From NCBI GenBank assembly GCA_040219575.1, contig JAVJSD010000047.1:60964-124963 (forward strand): 64,000 nt of DNA, written 5' to 3'. The notes below the pieces were generated by a model, which was not told the DNA's origin, did not search any database, and saw nothing but the letters and a program-made list of their open reading frames with translations. Positions 19,647-29,511 of the stretch are shown piece after piece (position 1 is the first letter of the stretch; each line of letters begins with the position of its first letter). The position numbers and the translations under genes are program-made. The DNA comes from JAVJSD01 sp040219575. GTDB lineage: Bacteria; Planctomycetota; Planctomycetia; Pirellulales; Pirellulaceae.

Positions 19647-19719
19647 TTAGCAGAAGTCGTGAGACTTCTCGAAGCTCAAACGTCGCGACGAATTCCCAAG
19701 CTCTCACGAGTTCGGCTAC
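19647..19719. repeat. Palindromic repeat family A, copy 3
   Basis: It begins TTAGCAGAAGTCGTGAGACT and ends CTCACGAGTTCGGCTAC, in the same orientation as copies 1 and 2. It lies 27 bases downstream of the small cytochrome stop codon. Confidence 0.72.
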
Positions 19720-19745
19720 ACTAAAAATTAAGCCGTCCCAAAGCA

Positions 19746-20198
19746 CTAGGGCGACGACCGACCCAGCGATGCGGCCGCGGTTTCGGAAAGCGAGGGGGGC
19801 GCGGCGTCGGCCATGCGCACACGGCGGACGTACTTGTGGCAGTTGACGCACTTAAACGTCACCTCGACGTAGGCCAAGGCCGCCCCGTCGATGTTCTTGT
19901 TCTTGGCCGCTTCCGTCAGCGAGTCGGCGCTGCGGCGAAACTCGGCGCTGTGCTGCATGTACTCCGGCGTCTGCAGCACCTGCCACGACGCAGCCTGGCT
20001 GAGCAGGCTGAGCTCCTGCGAATGCTTGGCGATCATGTCGTAGTCTTCGGTCGTCAGCCCTTCCAGGATCTTTTGTGAATGCAACAGCTTGGCGCGCATG
20101 AACGCCCCCAGTTCATCTTCTTTTTGCGACCGCCCGGAAGTGGCTGCAAACGCCAAGAGCAACACGGCGGAGAGGGCGATCAAAGTGGCTCGTTTCAT
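19746..20198 (-). CDS. Small exported monohaem cytochrome c (cytochrome c'-like)
   Basis: The ATG at 20198 begins a signal peptide MKRATLIALSAVLLLAFAAT. The mature part is all-helical with a single CVNCH motif near the C-terminus (about residue 116-120 of 150), the layout of class II cytochromes such as cytochrome c' and c556. It could shuttle electrons or bind small gases. It is upstream of the Rieske/b/octaheme genes on the same strand, separated by 428 bases with two repeats, so a functional link is plausible but co-transcription is not shown. Confidence 0.82.
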   Translation of the reverse strand: MKRATLIALSAVLLLAFAATSGRSQKEDELGAFMRAKLLHSQKILEGLTTEDYDMIAKHSQELSLLSQAASWQVLQTPEYMQHSAEFRRSADSLTEAAKNKNIDGAALAYVEVTFKCVNCHKYVRRVRMADAAPPSLSETAAASLGRSSP

Positions 20199-20236
20199 GG
20201 CTGGACTCCCGGCTACGCGAATGGTTGGACGGACGA

Positions 20237-20683
20237 CTACGACGTTTTCGAAACTTGATCGGCCGGCTGCTTGTAAGTCAAAACCGGGCACGACGCCCGG
20301 CGCACAATCGCCTCGGCCACGCTCCCCATCAGCAAACGCGTCAAACCCGTTCGCCCGTGCGTACCCAGCACGATGAGGTCGGCGTGTTCACTTTCCGCCA
20401 GCCGAGCGATGGCGGCCGCCGGTTCGCCCGTGATCAGTCGATGCTCGTAAGGCACCTGCGGATCGGTGGGCGTCACCTCGTGCAACATCTTGCGCAGGTC
20501 CTCGGTGGCCGGCTCCGGAATGCCGTAATACATTTCCCCTCCGCCGTAGGCCACCGGCGGTTCTTCGACATGCACAATCAGCAGCTTGGCGCCGCTATCC
20601 CGGGCCAGCGCCGTCGCGAACGCCAACGCCGCGTCGCCGGTGTGGGAGAAATCCGTTGGAAAGATGATGGTGGAGATGTCCAT
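20237..20683 (-). CDS. Universal stress protein (UspA family)
   Basis: The 148-residue protein begins ISTIIFPTDFSHTGDAALAF and ends with the ATP-binding motif region IVLGTHGRTGLTRLLMGSVA followed by CPVLTYK. This matches G-2x-G-9x-G-(S/T), so it probably binds ATP. Its start has GAGGGA upstream. It lies 38 bases upstream of the small cytochrome gene on the same strand and is likely co-transcribed, which hints at a stress link of the respiratory genes. Confidence 0.92.
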   Translation of the reverse strand: MDISTIIFPTDFSHTGDAALAFATALARDSGAKLLIVHVEEPPVAYGGGEMYYGIPEPATEDLRKMLHEVTPTDPQVPYEHRLITGEPAAAIARLAESEHADLIVLGTHGRTGLTRLLMGSVAEAIVRRASCPVLTYKQPADQVSKTS

Positions 20684-21213
20684 GGCTGTTCCCTCGCTGA
20701 AAAGTTCAATTCGCCGACCGCCGCTCGAATCGCCGCCTCTTTCGGACGGCGCTTCGGCGCCTGAATTCTACTGCAATTGGCAGACCAATGCCGTCGAGCA
20801 ACGACGACGCAAGTGCCGCTGCGAGTCGCCGATCGCGGAATCACCCCATTTTCCCGCTGGCTGCCGACCGATGGAAATCCGCCCCAACGGTCAACCGCGC
20901 CGCCCCCGCTCGCCAACGGTCCCTCGTTCCCAAGCGGAACTGGTCGATACCGCGCGCAGCGCGCGAAATCGGGCAGTTCATCTGACCCGCAACGCGCGCT
21001 CCATCACACCCCAGTCGGTCGAGCCGCTAAGGATCGCGAATCGTCGACCGATCAATGGGCGCCGGCATCGCCGCGACAGGAGTCGCCTGCCTGGAACACG
21101 CATCAATTTCGACCATCGACATCGCCGCGGGCTGCGTCTCGAATGTATTCGAGTTGCAGGAATACCGAATTGGAGCGGCCTTTTCGGCATTTCGATTAGT
21201 AATACGCGGAGTT
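20684..21213. other. Intergenic region, no gene recognised
   Basis: The 530 bases lie between the end of the giant gene and the start of the stress protein gene, both on the minus strand. Several reading frames are open by chance but have Arg/Ser-rich low-quality translations. The promoter of the universal stress protein should be near 20690-20780. Nothing else is visible. Confidence 0.5.
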
Positions 21214-24200
21214 TCACTCCAGCGGGGGAAGGGTCGAGGGATCCTCAACAACCTCGCCGATGCGCCAGGCCCGGCTCACCTCGTCGGCGATCTCCTCAAG
21301 GGCCCGATCCAAGCGGCGGCCAAATTGGGCGACTTCACGCAATTCCAGGGGCGACAACCCAACGGGCCGCTGTTGGCTGGCGACTTGCGCAAGTTGAGCC
21401 TCCCAGTCCGCGCGCAAGCGCCCCGAATCCTCCGACTTGGACGTCCCGATCTTCAACTGGCGCCCAAACAGCGGTACGAACAGCGCGGACTCGGACGTGG
21501 GACGATTCGTAGCGAGCGAAGTCGTAAGCGTCTCTTGTGGAGCGACGACGATGGATGTGGTCGACGCCGCGGTCGCGCTTTCGCCCTCCGCGGCGGCGGC
21601 CTGCGCGCGAAGATGTGCGATGATCGCCAGGATGTCGTAGAAGTCGACGTAGTGGTTGCCGTCGACATCCGGATAGGGCGGCGACGGCGGACCGGCGGTC
21701 ACCTCGTAGAATCCGTTGGTGCGCAGTTGGGCGATGACCGTCAGGATGTCGAAGAAATCGACGCCGTTCTGGCCGTCGACGTCGTGCCGCTCCTCATCGT
21801 TCAGCGCGGGACTTACGTCCAGGATCTCGACGGCGTAATCCTCCACCTCGCCGTCGGCGGCCGCTCCGTCGTAACTCAAGCCGGCCTCGCTGCTGACGCG
21901 GAATCGCGCGTACGTCGCCCCCACCTGCGCCGACATGGGGACGGTAAACACGATGCTTACCACGCCGTCGGCCAGGTTCGAGAATTGACCCTCGCCATCG
22001 GCGATCTGCTCTCCGACGTCGGCGAAGTCGCCGTCGCCGTTGAAGTCGATCCAACCGTACAGACGGGCGTCGCCCGCGCTGCCGCCGATCGTGGCCGTGA
22101 CGCTCGCCGCTCCGAACGCAGCCAGGTTGGAGATCACGACGCCGTCTTCGTCGGCGGTCATGTGGTCGTCGTCGCCGGTTCCATCGAGCGGCGCGGCGGC
22201 GTCCAACTCCGAGTCGCGCAGCGCGCCGACCCACGCCCCGGTCGGCAAGTGCCGGGCGCCGCCGTTGGGACCGGCCGACAACGTCGTGAAATAGCTGTCG
22301 GGCGCATCGCCGAAATCGCCGACGAACGGCGGTTCGACAAACTCGACTCGATAGTCTTCCACTTCGCCATCGGGCGCGGGTCCGTCGTACGAAAGGCCGG
22401 CTTGCGTGCTGAGACGGAAACGCGTGAATGTCTCGCCGAGCGTTACGTCGTCGGGCAGGTCGATGGAGAACACATTGGCTCCGGCGACGACCGCCCGGTC
22501 GATCAGGAAATGCTCGCCTGCGTCGCTCCAATCGCCATCACGATTGAGGTCGATCCAGGCGTTGAGGACCCCCGCGTCCGACGCGATGACCGTCAGTTCC
22601 GCGCTCATTCCCGCGTAGAGTCCGCCCGACAAGGACACGCCGTCGTCGTCGTTTCCCTGCATGTCGGCGTCGTCGCCGGTTGCGTCCGCATTGGGTTGAC
22701 CGTCGGCCTCGGCGTCGACGCCGCTTCCCAAGAAAAGCGGACCGCCCGTGATGTGCGACGCGCCATTGCCGGCCGATCGTGTGGGATACGTCGGATCCGG
22801 AGCGTCGCCGTAGTCCCAGTCTCGGGCGCTGAAAACGACCAACTGCAGGTCATCGATCCGCCAGCCGATCTCGCCGATCACCTCATCGCTCGCCAACCGC
22901 CACTGGAGTTGCACGGCGCCGCCGATCGCCGCGGCCGGCAAGTTGACCACCGTGTCGATGTAGCCGCCCGAGAATCCCGTCCAACCTTGCTCGCCTCCCA
23001 ACGCGTTGACCGCACCGCCGTACCCGCCGGCCGCGAAGCTACCTCCGGCGGCGAGGATGTCGACGAACGGCGCGCCCGCGATCGAAATCTCCAGCACGCC
23101 GCCGTCGTAGCCGTCATCGAGCCCATAGTTATTGCGAAATGTTAGTTGCTGCGCGTTATCGGGAATGGCGATCGCCGGAGAAATCAGCCGGCTCTCGCTC
23201 GTCTCGCCGACATTCACCACGAAGGCGTGATTCGGCGCTGAGTTGCTGCCGGAGTCAACGCTCGTCCAATCGTTGCCGGTCGTTGAAGTCGTACTCCATC
23301 CAGACGGCAGGCCGGGGACGGCCACGTCGTCAAAGTCCTCCAAGAGCGTCGACACGAGACCTTCGGGCTGGACGATGAACACGGAGTAGTCTTCCACCTC
23401 GCCGTCGGCCGCCGGGCCGGTTGGCGTGGAGACTCCGCCGCTGCTGATGCGGAAGCGGGCGAAGGCGGCGCCAGTCACGGCGGCGCCGGGAATCTCGACC
23501 TCGATCAATTCCGTGCCGCCGCTGAGAACGGTTCGAAACACCTCGTCGGCCGTATTGCCAAAACCGCCCTGGCCATCGAAATCGAAGTAGAAGTCGAGCA
23601 CGCCGCCGCCCGGCGATGAAGTCACTTCGATCTGCACCGTGGCGCCTGCTTCCAGCAACTCGGGAAAGCGAACGCCGTCGTCGTCCAGGCCGTCGCCGGT
23701 CGCCAGCGGCGACGGTTGCCCGTCGGTCTCGCCGTCGATCGCCGCACCCAGGCGCGGCCCCTGGGCGAGATGCCGCGGTCCGTCATTGGCCAGCGTTGTG
23801 GCGTAGATCGCATCGGGCGCGTCGCCGAAGTCCGACTGAATGTAGACGGCCGTGTTGTCTTCGTTGAAATCGTCTTCGTCGTATTCGAACACGTAATTCG
23901 TGTGGTCCGCCACCACGAGGAGTCGATCGTCGCCGAGACTTGCCAGCGGGATCTCGCCGATGCCCGTTCCGATCGGCACGGAAATGGAATGCGAGCCGTT
24001 CTCCAGCGCCAGATCGGCAAGCGCCGCCGTCGTCAGCAGCGTATCCGAGGGATCAAACTGATCGTCCGCCGACCGGTAGAAAGCCAATTCGAAGGAATCG
24101 GCGACGCCGAATTCAATCAGATAGTCCACCTTCAGTTCGCCCACGGCGCCGTCCGTCAAGGACTGCACCACAATATCGGGCCGATCGCCGTAGCGCTGCG

Positions 24201-27200
24201 TATAGATCTTTTCCGTGCCGGAGTCGACGGAATAGACCAGGCCGAAGGAGCGGTCATCGGCCATGGCGACCTCCAGCGCGGACTCGCTGACGCCGCTCAT
24301 GTCTCCGTGGCCAAATTCGCGCTCTTCGTAGCGCTGGCCGTCTGCCAGAAAGACGGCGGAGAAGTCGTCGCTGTTGCCGCCGCCGAAGCCGTCGCTGTTG
24401 AATCCGATGGCGAAGTCGCCGCTGGCCGCGGCGGAGACGCTGGTGAGTTCGACGCCGAAGGGGAAACCGTCCACCGCCTGGTCCAAAACGACAGGATCGG
24501 CGGGCGCGCCGCCGGCCGTGTACTGCCGCAGCATGTGGCCGCTGGCGACGGAGAACCAGCCGACGAGGAAGTTGCCGGCGGCGTCCGATTCGAGCTCCAA
24601 TAGTCCGCCGCCCGTGCTGACGACGTTGCTTGCGACCTGAAACGGCTGCGCGTCCAGCGCGTCGCCGCCGCCGTCGAAGCGCCGCGCGAGAATGACGGTG
24701 GGCTGGCCGATCTGCTGCAGTTCCCAGGCCGCCACGAAGCGGCCGTCATCCGCGGAGGCGACTTTCAACTTGTCGACCGAGACGTCGACGTCGTCGGCCG
24801 TTTCGTGGATCAGGATGTCGCCCGCATCGAGCGTGTTCCCGTTCTTGTCGAACCGCCGCGCGAGAATCCGCTTCTTCGCGGAGAGCGGGTCGTCGGTGCT
24901 CCACACGATGACGATGTTGCCGTCTTCGTCGACCGCGACATCCTGATCGTGATTCAATCCCGTTACGGGAAGCGGCGTGGGCACGACCTCAAAGTCGCCC
25001 AGTGGGATGCCCGCCGAAGTAAAACGGCGAAAACGAATCTCCTGCTCGAACGTAACGCTGTTCGCGCCGCGCCAGACGACCACGAAGTCGCCGCGGCGGG
25101 TGTTGTCGATGGCGGGCGTGAACGCGAATTCGTTCGGATCCGACGAGACGAACGCTGCGTCGGTCAGCGGCTCGCCGGCTCGATTGAACAACCGAAACTG
25201 CGTGCGAAACACGTTGCGGTCGTCCCAGACCACCACCTGATTGCCGACGGCGTCGGAGACAGCCGCCGTCTCCAAGGTCGGCGCGGCCTGCAAATCGACG
25301 ACCTCCGCGGCCGGCGTCGGCACGGTGTCGATCACCGCCAGCACCAGGTCGTTGCCGTCGCGGCCTTCGTAAGTCACATACAGCCTGGCGGTCGTGGCCG
25401 TATCGATCAGCGTTCCCTCGGGCAAGCCGACCAGCTGGCCCACAATCGCGTCGTCGCCGTCGTTCTCGATCAGTGTGAACGTCCGTCCGGGCTTGAGTAT
25501 GTCGGTCAACCCGGCCAGTTGGGATAGGTCGAGCGTTGCGCCCGTCAGGTCGACGGTCCCTTGCACCGCGAGTTGATCGTAATCCGTGCCCGGGATGAAT
25601 CCGTCCAGTTCGACCACGAAGGTCGAGGCGTCGTCGAGCGTCACGTCGCGCAGATCGAGTTTCCCCGGGCTATGGCCGGGACTGACGACGCCGCCGCGGA
25701 CGTCGATCGGGATCTCCACCGTGCCGGATCCGACAAGGTTGTCCCCAGCGCCGATTACCGCCGAAACGGCTTGACGGGCGGTCAGCGTGCCCCCGTTGAG
25801 GCTGGTGACGGGACCAAGTTGCGCATCGGCGTTGGAGAAGATCGTGGCCGTCCGGTCGCCGATGATCAGATTGATGTCCAGTGCGACGGCGCCGGCCTCG
25901 CCAAGCGTATCGGTCCCGGAAAGAAACTGGAAGTCGCCCAGAACGCCCCCGAAGCCGTCGGCGACGCCGCCGTTGATCGTCAGGCTGGGAACATCCAAGA
26001 GACCGTTGTTCAGGTGCAAGGATTCCCCGGCGTCGATGGTGTGGCCGGCGGCCAGCCGCGCCACGGCGTTGGAATTGACGGTCAGGGAACCGGCGAAGTT
26101 CGCCAGATCCGGCAGGTCCATTGCGCCCCCTTCGACGGTAATCGAGGATAGCGCGTCACCGCTGATTGCGCCAAGGATCTGTCCGCGGCCCGAGACATCG
26201 ACATCTCCCAACAACAGATTGGCCGCCTGCAGGGTTTGGCCGCCCAACTGAACCGTGCCACCGGCGGGCAGCGACAAGTCTCCGCCCGCCGTGACGTCTC
26301 CACCGCTTGCCTCGACGTCGGCCGCGTTGTTGAACGTGATCGACCCGGTGACTTCGACGCTGTCGCCAAGCGCGCGAATCGCGCCGCCGCCCAGAAACGT
26401 GACGTCGCCCTGCACCGTGACGGAGCCTTGATCCGCGATGATTTCGCCGCCGTCCCCAAGTACGAGATTCCCTTGAATCACGATGGAGCCAAGCTGAGCA
26501 TGGATCGTTCCGTTGGCGCCGAGCGCCACCTGGCCCTCGATGGTGAGGGCGGCCACAGCGATGATCCCGCCGTCGCTGCCGATGCTGATGGGATCCTGAA
26601 CGGTACCGAAGCCGGAGAGAATCGAGCGCGGAGCGAGATTGAAGCCGGTCGGATTGGAGGTGGCGAGGTCGCCGCCGGTCAGCGAAATGGAGGGCACGTC
26701 CGGATCGGTGAAGTCTACGCCCTCGTCGAGCGGTGAGCCGTTGATGTCCAGCGTGTCGATGCCCGCTCCGCCGTCGAACTCGCCCGTGATGACCTGCGGC
26801 GATCCCTCGATCACGTAGCGGTCGTCGCCGTCGGTGTCGGCCGTGCCGCCTAGATACTCGCCGAAATCGATGCCGGTGAAGACCCCCTCTCCCTCGATCC
26901 GCAAGGTGTCGTTGTCGCCGCCTCCGGCGAACAGCACGTCGCGCAGCGTACCGTCTCCCAGGATTCGCAACGTATCGTCGCCGAATCCGCCCAGGACGCG
27001 AATGCTCTCCACGTTTTCGATCGCCGAAACGTCGAGTTCCTCGGCGCTTGTGACAATCGTGATGGTGTCGTTCCCGTCGCCCATATCCACGGTGACTTGA
27101 TTGATGCGGGAGATCAGGAAGCGATCGATGTACGACTCTCCAGCGACCGTTACGACCGTGATGAGTTCGTCGCCGCTTCGGCGGATCGTCACGGTTTCAT

Positions 27201-29511
27201 CCGTCGAGTAGCCGTCGCCGCGCACCCGCAGGTGGCCGGTTTGATCCAGTTCGGCGTAAAAGGTCTCCACGGTCGAGGGCATGGCGACCGTATAGCCATA
27301 GGCAAGTTCCAGGATCCGGGCGTCAAGATCGGAGATGAGTTGGCGAACGGTCGGCGCCGCGTTGACAGTTCGTCCGGAATTCATCAAGTCGTCGGAAACT
27401 CCCGCAACTCCTCCACCGCCCTCGTAGATGTGCAGTCCGCCGTTGGTGGTGAACGTCACCGTGAAATCGTCGCTGCCGTTTCCGTCGGTATCGAGTTCGA
27501 GCCGCCTCAGGGTTTCGCCGGCGTCCTGCGGATCCGCGTCCGGCGTGCCGTCGTTGTCGTCATCCACGTCGTTGAGCAGTTGGCCGAGCTTTGACGAGGC
27601 GGGCCCCAGGAGCCCCAACCCGTGGCCGAGTTCGTGCACGATCGTCCGATAGAAATCGTCGTCGTCGTCCTGTGGCATGCTGGCGACGAATTCCGCCTCG
27701 AAGGGTGTATTGAATTCGGTGAACTCCGAGTGGTCGTCCGGGTTGGGATCGAAGTACCATCCCGCGTTCGCGTCATCGTCCAGAAGAATGTGCGTCCCAG
27801 TGGGATTCCCTACTCCATTGAAGAACGTGGCGCCGGTGTCGGGATGCGTCGTATGCGTCACTCCTCGTCCCGCGATGGCGTCGGCGAAGATATGCGCTTC
27901 GAAGATATTGTCGCCGTCGAAGTTGTTGAAGGATTGGATCACCTGCTCCCAGTCATCGATGGCCTCGTCGACCAGTTCGCGCGCTCGGGCCGCATTCGCT
28001 CCGTAAACGCTGTCGAAGTCGTCCGTGTCATTGCCGGGGCCGGTTCCGCGATTGACCCAACGGATCCTCGCCCTGCCGTCATCCAGGCGGGCCAACGTGG
28101 GCGAACCGTGCGGGCTGATGTGGGACGTGACGTTGTTGCCGTTGTTGCGATGACCGGCGATCAGGATGTGGCCGTCCTCCTCAATCGCCACGGCGACGGC
28201 CGCGTCATTCTCCCCGAAACCGATCTTCACGCGACCGTCGCCGCTGAAGCTGTTGTCGAGAAACCCGTCGGCGGTAAGGCGCAGGGCGACCGTGTCGTAG
28301 TTGAACGGGCCCGGCTCCGGCGATCCCCCCACGACGACGATCTTCCCATCTTGCTGAATCGCCACGTCGTGTGCGTAGTCCTCGCCGCCAAAAGCGACCG
28401 CCGCCCAACCTCCTTGGGTGCCGAAGGTCGTATCGAAGCCGCCAAACTCGTTGAGCTTCCAGACCACAAAGTCGTGATTGACAGGGTCGCCGAACTGGGA
28501 ACTGCCCGCCAGGATGATCGCGTCGTCCGCCGCAAAGGCGACGGCCTCCACCACGTCGTTGCCCCCCAGGTCGAGGCGCGCCAGTCCGGCAGCGCCAAAG
28601 TTTGCGTCGACGGATCCTGTTTTGTCGAACCGGACCGCGAACCCATCGTTGTCCGACTCGTGGTTCATCGTCCCCGCCACGACAATCTGGTATTCGCTGC
28701 CGGTGCTCGTGTGCACCGCGATGTCGTTGACAACGAGGTTGTCCCCGAGATCATGGATGAGCATTCCGTCGCCGTCGAAAGTCGCGTCGAGCGCGCCGTC
28801 GACCGTAAACCGGGCGATCGCGACGTTGCTATTGACCGTGCCCGCCACAAGGATCTTGCCGTCGGGCTGAATCGCCAGGCTCGCGCCGAGCGTTTCGTCG
28901 ACCGTGATCGGCAGGAGTTCGTCGTCGATGCCGATGGAGCTGTTGGCGCGGAAGGGACCTTTGAAGTCGGCGCCAAAGTCGACCGTGATGGTCGTGTCGA
29001 TCGAACCATCTTCATGCAGCAGCGCCAACGCCAGCAGATCGTATCCCAAGTCCTCGTCGAATGTCGTTCCGGCGGCGACAATTCGGAACTCGCCGAAGCG
29101 GTGCTGGATCCCGACGGCGCCGGCGGCCTCGACCGAGTTGCCGAAGGAGACCGTTCGCATTCCGTCGCCCGAGAAGGTTGGATCCCCTGGATTGGAGGTG
29201 TTGACGCCCGGGTCTATCGGGTCGACATCGCGGCGAAATCGAAACACGCGGAAGTCCGAGTCGCCGTCGTCCCCCAGGCTCGGTCCCACGGTGACGATCT
29301 TGCCGTCAGGCTGAAGCGCGACATCGGTGAACGCCTCGCCGTCGGTGAAACGTGTGTTGAATTTGCCGCCGTTGGCGAACTCGGCGTCCAATGCTCCAGC
29401 CGCGAGCACGAGACGCTCTTCGAGCGGCTCCAACCATAGCCGTCGACCGCGGCGGAGCCTCGTTCGCTGACGTCTGGATGGCGGATTGCGGGGGCGTCGC
29501 AACGGACCCAT
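21214..29511 (-). CDS. Giant secreted multidomain protein (delta-60 repeats, metzincin-like motif, autotransporter-type beta region, three GEVED domains, dockerin)
   Basis: From the ATG at 29511 it encodes about 2,765 residues; an upstream TTG at 29586 would add 25. The basic N-terminus runs into LWLEPLEERLVLAA, the planctomycete LEP-type export leader. In order: delta-60-type repeats with LQPDGKIV motifs (about 60-480), a segment with HELGHGLGLLG (about 622-632), a GDGNDTITI/GGFGDDTLRI calcium-loop stretch (about 810-880), beta-helix repeats ending VSPGHSPGKL (about 1000-1285), beta-propeller-like repeats (about 1400-1790), a CARDB-like domain, GEVED domains near 1890-2045, 2230-2390 and 2397-2560, and a type I dockerin (about 2577-2635) with two FDILxxIAxLR calcium loops. 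It is probably an extracellular adhesin or matrix protein; a cohesin partner is not in the window. Confidence 0.9.
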   Translation of the reverse strand: MGPLRRPRNPPSRRQRTRLRRGRRLWLEPLEERLVLAAGALDAEFANGGKFNTRFTDGEAFTDVALQPDGKIVTVGPSLGDDGDSDFRVFRFRRDVDPIDPGVNTSNPGDPTFSGDGMRTVSFGNSVEAAGAVGIQHRFGEFRIVAAGTTFDEDLGYDLLALALLHEDGSIDTTITVDFGADFKGPFRANSSIGIDDELLPITVDETLGASLAIQPDGKILVAGTVNSNVAIARFTVDGALDATFDGDGMLIHDLGDNLVVNDIAVHTSTGSEYQIVVAGTMNHESDNDGFAVRFDKTGSVDANFGAAGLARLDLGGNDVVEAVAFAADDAIILAGSSQFGDPVNHDFVVWKLNEFGGFDTTFGTQGGWAAVAFGGEDYAHDVAIQQDGKIVVVGGSPEPGPFNYDTVALRLTADGFLDNSFSGDGRVKIGFGENDAAVAVAIEEDGHILIAGHRNNGNNVTSHISPHGSPTLARLDDGRARIRWVNRGTGPGNDTDDFDSVYGANAARARELVDEAIDDWEQVIQSFNNFDGDNIFEAHIFADAIAGRGVTHTTHPDTGATFFNGVGNPTGTHILLDDDANAGWYFDPNPDDHSEFTEFNTPFEAEFVASMPQDDDDDFYRTIVHELGHGLGLLGPASSKLGQLLNDVDDDNDGTPDADPQDAGETLRRLELDTDGNGSDDFTVTFTTNGGLHIYEGGGGVAGVSDDLMNSGRTVNAAPTVRQLISDLDARILELAYGYTVAMPSTVETFYAELDQTGHLRVRGDGYSTDETVTIRRSGDELITVVTVAGESYIDRFLISRINQVTVDMGDGNDTITIVTSAEELDVSAIENVESIRVLGGFGDDTLRILGDGTLRDVLFAGGGDNDTLRIEGEGVFTGIDFGEYLGGTADTDGDDRYVIEGSPQVITGEFDGGAGIDTLDINGSPLDEGVDFTDPDVPSISLTGGDLATSNPTGFNLAPRSILSGFGTVQDPISIGSDGGIIAVAALTIEGQVALGANGTIHAQLGSIVIQGNLVLGDGGEIIADQGSVTVQGDVTFLGGGAIRALGDSVEVTGSITFNNAADVEASGGDVTAGGDLSLPAGGTVQLGGQTLQAANLLLGDVDVSGRGQILGAISGDALSSITVEGGAMDLPDLANFAGSLTVNSNAVARLAAGHTIDAGESLHLNNGLLDVPSLTINGGVADGFGGVLGDFQFLSGTDTLGEAGAVALDINLIIGDRTATIFSNADAQLGPVTSLNGGTLTARQAVSAVIGAGDNLVGSGTVEIPIDVRGGVVSPGHSPGKLDLRDVTLDDASTFVVELDGFIPGTDYDQLAVQGTVDLTGATLDLSQLAGLTDILKPGRTFTLIENDGDDAIVGQLVGLPEGTLIDTATTARLYVTYEGRDGNDLVLAVIDTVPTPAAEVVDLQAAPTLETAAVSDAVGNQVVVWDDRNVFRTQFRLFNRAGEPLTDAAFVSSDPNEFAFTPAIDNTRRGDFVVVWRGANSVTFEQEIRFRRFTSAGIPLGDFEVVPTPLPVTGLNHDQDVAVDEDGNIVIVWSTDDPLSAKKRILARRFDKNGNTLDAGDILIHETADDVDVSVDKLKVASADDGRFVAAWELQQIGQPTVILARRFDGGGDALDAQPFQVASNVVSTGGGLLELESDAAGNFLVGWFSVASGHMLRQYTAGGAPADPVVLDQAVDGFPFGVELTSVSAAASGDFAIGFNSDGFGGGNSDDFSAVFLADGQRYEEREFGHGDMSGVSESALEVAMADDRSFGLVYSVDSGTEKIYTQRYGDRPDIVVQSLTDGAVGELKVDYLIEFGVADSFELAFYRSADDQFDPSDTLLTTAALADLALENGSHSISVPIGTGIGEIPLASLGDDRLLVVADHTNYVFEYDEDDFNEDNTAVYIQSDFGDAPDAIYATTLANDGPRHLAQGPRLGAAIDGETDGQPSPLATGDGLDDDGVRFPELLEAGATVQIEVTSSPGGGVLDFYFDFDGQGGFGNTADEVFRTVLSGGTELIEVEIPGAAVTGAAFARFRISSGGVSTPTGPAADGEVEDYSVFIVQPEGLVSTLLEDFDDVAVPGLPSGWSTTSTTGNDWTSVDSGSNSAPNHAFVVNVGETSESRLISPAIAIPDNAQQLTFRNNYGLDDGYDGGVLEISIAGAPFVDILAAGGSFAAGGYGGAVNALGGEQGWTGFSGGYIDTVVNLPAAAIGGAVQLQWRLASDEVIGEIGWRIDDLQLVVFSARDWDYGDAPDPTYPTRSAGNGASHITGGPLFLGSGVDAEADGQPNADATGDDADMQGNDDDGVSLSGGLYAGMSAELTVIASDAGVLNAWIDLNRDGDWSDAGEHFLIDRAVVAGANVFSIDLPDDVTLGETFTRFRLSTQAGLSYDGPAPDGEVEDYRVEFVEPPFVGDFGDAPDSYFTTLSAGPNGGARHLPTGAWVGALRDSELDAAAPLDGTGDDDHMTADEDGVVISNLAAFGAASVTATIGGSAGDARLYGWIDFNGDGDFADVGEQIADGEGQFSNLADGVVSIVFTVPMSAQVGATYARFRVSSEAGLSYDGAAADGEVEDYAVEILDVSPALNDEERHDVDGQNGVDFFDILTVIAQLRTNGFYEVTAGPPSPPYPDVDGNHYVDFYDILAIIAHLRAQAAAAEGESATAASTTSIVVAPQETLTTSLATNRPTSESALFVPLFGRQLKIGTSKSEDSGRLRADWEAQLAQVASQQRPVGLSPLELREVAQFGRRLDRALEEIADEVSRAWRIGEVVEDPSTLPPLE

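Larger units (their letters stand above)
19318..19745. other. Intergenic region with two family A repeats
   Basis: The 428 bases between the small cytochrome gene and the Rieske gene carry two palindromic repeats and no supportable gene. The A+T-rich run around 19495-19512, an aaaattttttcgg stretch, is unusual here. The promoter of the Rieske operon is expected in the part nearest 19317, but no clear -35/-10 pair is seen. Confidence 0.55.

Noticed and set aside
27600..27660. Firm call of an active metalloprotease in the giant protein
   Set aside because: HELGHGLG is present, but the expected third ligand position is Gly, so activity was not claimed.
21055..29439. Several long plus-strand frames opposite the giant gene
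   Set aside because: They mirror the Asp/Gly/Thr-rich repeats of the real protein as Val/Arg/His-rich shadows and share no features with known proteins.
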